Origin: an uncultured Alphaproteobacteria bacterium
Lineage (GTDB): Bacteria; Pseudomonadota; Alphaproteobacteria; HIMB59; GCA-002718135
Direction: 5' to 3'
Assembly: GCA_902584805.1 (NCBI GenBank)
Contig: CACIBE010000009.1
Coordinates: 1-64,000, forward strand
DNA length: 64,000 bases
This document shows positions 60,969 to 64,000 of the stretch, piece after piece. A program made the position numbers and the translations under genes. The first letter of the stretch is position 1. Every line of letters begins with the position of its first letter. The notes beneath the pieces were generated by a model. The model had not been told where the DNA came from and made no database searches. It saw nothing but the letters and a program-made list of their open reading frames with translations.

Positions 60969-61952
60969 TTATTGAGTTAAAAAATTTAATATAAATACTT
61001 TTTTATCAAGATTTAAACTAAATAATTCTTTTTGGTTATTAGTTAAATAATCAAATCTATCAATAAGATTTTTTTTGGTAAGATTTGTAGATAAAGACTC
61101 TAGCTCTAAATAATTTGGTATATTAATCAAGCTTTTATCATCTCTGTTTACTTTTAGCTTATTAGCAACAATTAGAATAAATTTAAGCATTGATAAATAA
61201 TTATTGAATTCATCATTAGTAAGTTTTGATAAAATATTAGATAAGTTTATTTTATCATCATCTAGATCATTTGATAAAAGACATTTAATTGATAATTGGA
61301 AAATATCCAAGAAATCATTATTATAATATAGAATAGTGGTTCCTGGTGATCCATACGTTAATTCAAAGTAAAAATTTATTTCTTCATTAGATATTCCATC
61401 AATATTATTTTTAATGATTTTAGTAAAATTTGTTAAATTATGAGTATTAAATTTAATTTTTAAACATCTTGATCTAATTGTTGGCAGAAGTAATGAGATC
61501 TGGTTTGATATTAAAAAAATATAGGTATTTTCTTTTGGTTCTTCTAGAATCTTAAGCATAGTATTTGCAGAACTAATATTCAAATAATCAGCAGAATCAA
61601 TGATAACAATTTTTGAAGAATTTTGAATTATTGATGTTGAATTTAAAAATGTTTTTAATCTTCTAATTTGATCAATAGTTATATTAGTTTTAATTTTTCC
61701 AGTTTTGCTATCAATTTCTTTTTCAATTATTTTTATATTTGGATGTGTATTATTTTTAAATAAATTTAAATGATGATCCAAATTATTATCTTTAAATTCT
61801 ATATTTAAAATATTTTTAACTAATTTGTTAAGAAAAGTTCTTTTACCTATACCATTCAATCCATGAATTAAAATTGAATTTGGAAGATTATTTGATTCGT
61901 ATCTGTTAAGAAGATCATTATACTCTTTTTCAAAACCTATTAATTCAATCAT
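60969..61952 (-). CDS. holB: DNA polymerase III delta-prime subunit
   Basis: Clamp-loader subunit of 327 residues. Motifs: the altered P-loop HGLNGIGKRTFLNKL, sensor region TITIDQIRRLKTFLNST, VIIDSADYLNISSANTMLKILEEP and the LLLPTIRSRCLKIKF SRC motif. The C-terminal helical collar is diverged. Normal partner of DnaX and HolA. Lies between tmk and metG, with 1-3 bp gaps. Confidence 0.93.
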   Translation of the reverse strand: MIELIGFEKEYNDLLNRYESNNLPNSILIHGLNGIGKRTFLNKLVKNILNIEFKDNNLDHHLNLFKNNTHPNIKIIEKEIDSKTGKIKTNITIDQIRRLKTFLNSTSIIQNSSKIVIIDSADYLNISSANTMLKILEEPKENTYIFLISNQISLLLPTIRSRCLKIKFNTHNLTNFTKIIKNNIDGISNEEINFYFELTYGSPGTTILYYNNDFLDIFQLSIKCLLSNDLDDDKINLSNILSKLTNDEFNNYLSMLKFILIVANKLKVNRDDKSLINIPNYLELESLSTNLTKKNLIDRFDYLTNNQKELFSLNLDKKVFILNFLTQ

Positions 61953-61955
61953 AAA

Positions 61956-62567
61956 TTACAACTTTAATTTTTCAATAATATTTTTATGAATTATATCTCT
62001 AGATAAAGAAGCATCTAAAGTTATATATCTTTTTGGATTTGCTATTTTTTTATATCCCTGAATTACTTTTTGATGAAATAGTAAGTTAGATTTATCATAT
62101 TTGTTTTTAACTTTTCTTTGTTTTAATCTTTTGATTATTTCTTTTGGATTGATTTTAAAAATAAAAGTATAGTCAGGAAAGAAATTATTTAGTAGTTCTT
62201 TATGAAGTTTTTGAGCTCTTTTAATACCAAACTTATTTACATATCCTTGATAAACAAATGAAGAATCTGCATATCTATCAGAAATGACAATCTTACCTTT
62301 TTTAAGATTAGGAATAATTACTTCATTTATATGATTTGACCTAGCTGCCATAAGAAGAAGCAATTCTTCTAAATTATTAATTGTGGATTTATTATCTAAA
62401 ATTAATTTTCTTAATTTTTCTGCAAAATCAGTGCCTCCTGGTTCTCTGGATACAATAAAAGGAATTTTAATTTTTTTTAAATATTTTGATAAAAGTAATA
62501 TTTGAGATGACTTTCCACTAGCTTCGGGTCCTTCAAAAGTAATGAACAAACCTTTATTTAATTTCAT
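61956..62567 (-). CDS. tmk: Thymidylate kinase
   Basis: dTMP kinase of 203 residues. P-loop FEGPEASGKSSQI, catalytic region SREPGGTDFAEKLRKLIL, and the DRYADSSFVYQG motif, followed by a lid RLKQRKVKNKYD. It makes dTDP for DNA synthesis. The start overlaps the end of dacA by 14 bp, and a 3-bp gap separates it from holB. Confidence 0.96.
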   Translation of the reverse strand: MKLNKGLFITFEGPEASGKSSQILLLSKYLKKIKIPFIVSREPGGTDFAEKLRKLILDNKSTINNLEELLLLMAARSNHINEVIIPNLKKGKIVISDRYADSSFVYQGYVNKFGIKRAQKLHKELLNNFFPDYTFIFKINPKEIIKRLKQRKVKNKYDKSNLLFHQKVIQGYKKIANPKRYITLDASLSRDIIHKNIIEKLKL

Positions 62568-63687
62568 CTAAACTTCTTCCAAAAATTAAGTATTTTGCTG
62601 CAGCAAAAATTTTAAATAAAGGATTGATTTCAGATACATCTTTTTCAGCAATAAGGGGTATTTCTATTTTTGGCTTTCCATCAATTTCAATTATTAATTT
62701 TCCCAATTCATCACCTTTTTTTATTGGGGCAGAAATAGGTTTTGTATATTCAATAGATGAATTCATTAATTGAATTTGATCAAATGATAATGTTGATACT
62801 ACTTTTTGTTCACTTATTAAATTAATACTACTTTCACTACCCAGCCATACATCTACTTCTTTAATAAATTGATCTTTTTCAACTAATGTTTGTTGCGAAG
62901 TTTGATTAAATGCCCAATTTATTAAGTTAGATGATTCATTTAATCTTGATCTAGAACTATTTGTGCCATTTATAACAACTGTAATTCTTCTATCATTCCT
63001 TAATGCTGTAGCCGCTATCCCCCAACCGGACTCTTTAGTGAAACCTGTTTTTAATCCATCTGCTCCTTGAACTTGATATAAAAGTTTATTTCTATTGGGT
63101 TGACTAATATCATTATAAGTAAATTCTTCCATTTTGAAATATGAATAGAGCTGAGGGAAATCTTTAATTAGAGCGTTTGAAAGAATTCCAAGATCATAAA
63201 CAGTGGAATAGTGATTATCATCTGGCCACCCAGATGAATTAATAAAGTTTGTTTTTGTCATACCTAAGCGCTCTGCATAAACGTTCATAAGTTTAGCAAA
63301 ATCTTCTTCAGTACCACCTAAACATTCTGCTAAAGCTATAGAGGCATCATTTCCAGATTGAACAATTATACCCTTTAATAAATCATCAACCGTTACATTA
63401 TCATCTATCTCTAAAAAAGTTCTTGAACCTCCCATTTTGTAAGCTTTAGGGGTAACTTTACATTCATTAGAAATTGCAAAATTTGTATTCTTTATTCTAT
63501 CAAATGCAACATAAACAGTCATGATCTTAGTCATTGAGGCAGGTATAACTTTTGCATTAGAATTTTTTTCAAAAAGAACTTCATTTGTATCATAATCAAT
63601 AACAACCGCTTGTTCTGCCTTCGTATCAATAGCGTAAAGTTTAAAAGAAATTATAAAAAATAAAAGAAAGCTAAAAATTTTTACCAT
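62554..63687 (-). CDS. dacA: D-alanyl-D-alanine carboxypeptidase (PBP5/DacA type)
   Basis: Secreted serine-type D,D-carboxypeptidase, 377 residues, that trims peptidoglycan stem peptides. Signal peptide about 1-19, then AEQAVVIDYDTNEVLFEKN. Catalytic SxxK motif in IPASMTKIM, SxN in VQSGNDASIAL, KTG in GADGLKTGFTKESGW. The C-terminal domain (PBP5-type) and a short end KIFAAAKYLIFG provide membrane association. It follows the rlpA-like gene on the same strand. Confidence 0.96.
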   Translation of the reverse strand: MVKIFSFLLFFIISFKLYAIDTKAEQAVVIDYDTNEVLFEKNSNAKVIPASMTKIMTVYVAFDRIKNTNFAISNECKVTPKAYKMGGSRTFLEIDDNVTVDDLLKGIIVQSGNDASIALAECLGGTEEDFAKLMNVYAERLGMTKTNFINSSGWPDDNHYSTVYDLGILSNALIKDFPQLYSYFKMEEFTYNDISQPNRNKLLYQVQGADGLKTGFTKESGWGIAATALRNDRRITVVINGTNSSRSRLNESSNLINWAFNQTSQQTLVEKDQFIKEVDVWLGSESSINLISEQKVVSTLSFDQIQLMNSSIEYTKPISAPIKKGDELGKLIIEIDGKPKIEIPLIAEKDVSEINPLFKIFAAAKYLIFGRSLDEIK

Positions 63688-63722
63688 AAATATTAATAAT
63701 TATTAATTATGACCTTTATTTG

Positions 63723-64000
63723 TTATTCAATAAGAATTTCAGTTTCCTTATAACCTTTTGAGATAAAGTATGAAACCAAATTATTTGCTTCTGTATTTTC
63801 TAAAGGACCAATAATTACGTCATATTTGGAATTATTTTTTTCTGAAGTATATTTTAAATTATTGTCATAATTATCTAATACTGATCGAATACTCTCATAA
63901 TTTTCAAATCCTATTATTCTTAAATATAATTTAAAATCAGTTATTTTTTCTGATTTTAATTCAATTGGCTCCTCTATAATTGTATTGGTTTCATCTTTAG
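63723..64000 (-). CDS. SPOR-domain C-terminus, probably RlpA, partial
   Basis: The minus-strand frame open to the window edge gives 91 residues ending TEILIE. It contains a SPOR-like pattern (FKLYLRIIGFENYESIRSVL, YDVIIGPLENTEANNLVSYF, SKGY) preceded by an acidic linker. SPOR domains bind denuded septal peptidoglycan. In alphaproteobacteria rlpA commonly precedes dacA, so this is likely the end of RlpA; the identity is context-based. The gene is cut by the right edge. Confidence 0.7.
   Translation of the reverse strand, partial: KDETNTIIEEPIELKSEKITDFKLYLRIIGFENYESIRSVLDNYDNNLKYTSEKNNSKYDVIIGPLENTEANNLVSYFISKGYKETEILIE

Noticed and set aside
1-64000. CRISPR arrays, insertion sequences, prophage genes
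   Set aside because: No regularly spaced direct repeats, transposase, integrase or phage structural motifs were seen on reading.

Overview
The window is strongly AT-rich and densely packed, with short intergenic gaps and many 1-4 bp gene overlaps. It looks like a chromosomal segment of a streamlined marine alphaproteobacterium of the SAR11 / HIMB59 (AEGEAN-169) type. Reasons: a NavRh-like sodium channel with the filter TLSSWE, a marine-type SAM-II/SAM-V aptamer, glutamine (glnA-motif) riboswitches, a complete urease operon, sugar ABC genes, and the order rlpA-dacA-tmk-holB-metG-tatD-MBL hydrolase at the right edge. No phage, transposon, CRISPR array or rRNA was seen. One tRNA (Arg-CCT) was found. 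The taxonomic placement is inference.

Layout. 1-2.9 kb: C-terminus of an AlkB-type monooxygenase, the channel, a bactofilin, small unknown proteins, and a promoter / SAM aptamer / terminator unit ahead of an 85-residue protein. 2.9-7.7 kb: urease operon ureDABCEFG on the minus strand, downstream of tRNA-Arg. 7.8-12.9 kb: sugar uptake (binding protein, two permeases, FGGY kinase) with no ATPase gene. 13-22 kb: Atm1-like exporter, then a plus-strand carbohydrate run (aldo/keto reductase, 2-hydroxyacid dehydrogenase, two tandem membrane-anchored sorbosone-dehydrogenase-like proteins, a GH32-like hydrolase) facing an epimerase. 22.4-27.3 kb: small membrane proteins, then an operon of circularly permuted ATP-grasp, alpha-E, transglutaminase and a small barrel protein, preceded by two tandem glutamine riboswitch aptamers. 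27.4-30 kb: phosphatidylcholine synthase, Nudix hydrolase and an FeS-BCP-like photolyase that lacks the usual cysteine cluster. 30-41.5 kb: lipoprotein and EF-hand secreted protein, FAD oxidoreductase, aminotransferase, zinc protease, an 870-residue cNMP-binding / acyltransferase / SGNH hydrolase fusion, and an apiose-type oxidoreductase plus lactonase pair with a TTC38-like protein. 41.5-54.3 kb: transporter-rich accessory stretch (five EamA permeases, one MFS), PhyH and 2OG oxygenases, a histone-deacetylase-like hydrolase, an orphan TupA-like binding protein, SelO. 54.3-64 kb: one long minus-strand series running from cell-envelope and DNA/translation housekeeping genes into catabolic genes (MBL hydrolase, HIBADH-like dehydrogenase, SMP-30 lactonase, pterin dehydratase, M81 peptidase).

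Two themes stand out. Nitrogen: urease releases ammonia, and the tandem glutamine riboswitches tie an ATP-grasp peptide-ligase-like operon to glutamine level. Carbohydrate and sugar-acid oxidation: sugar ABC, FGGY kinase, sorbosone-type dehydrogenases, SMP-30 and apionate-type lactonases, Gfo/Idh/MocA and 2-hydroxyacid dehydrogenases. The best candidates for something new are the two riboswitch-controlled units (2.48-2.86 kb and 22.9-27.3 kb) and the 870-residue fusion protein.
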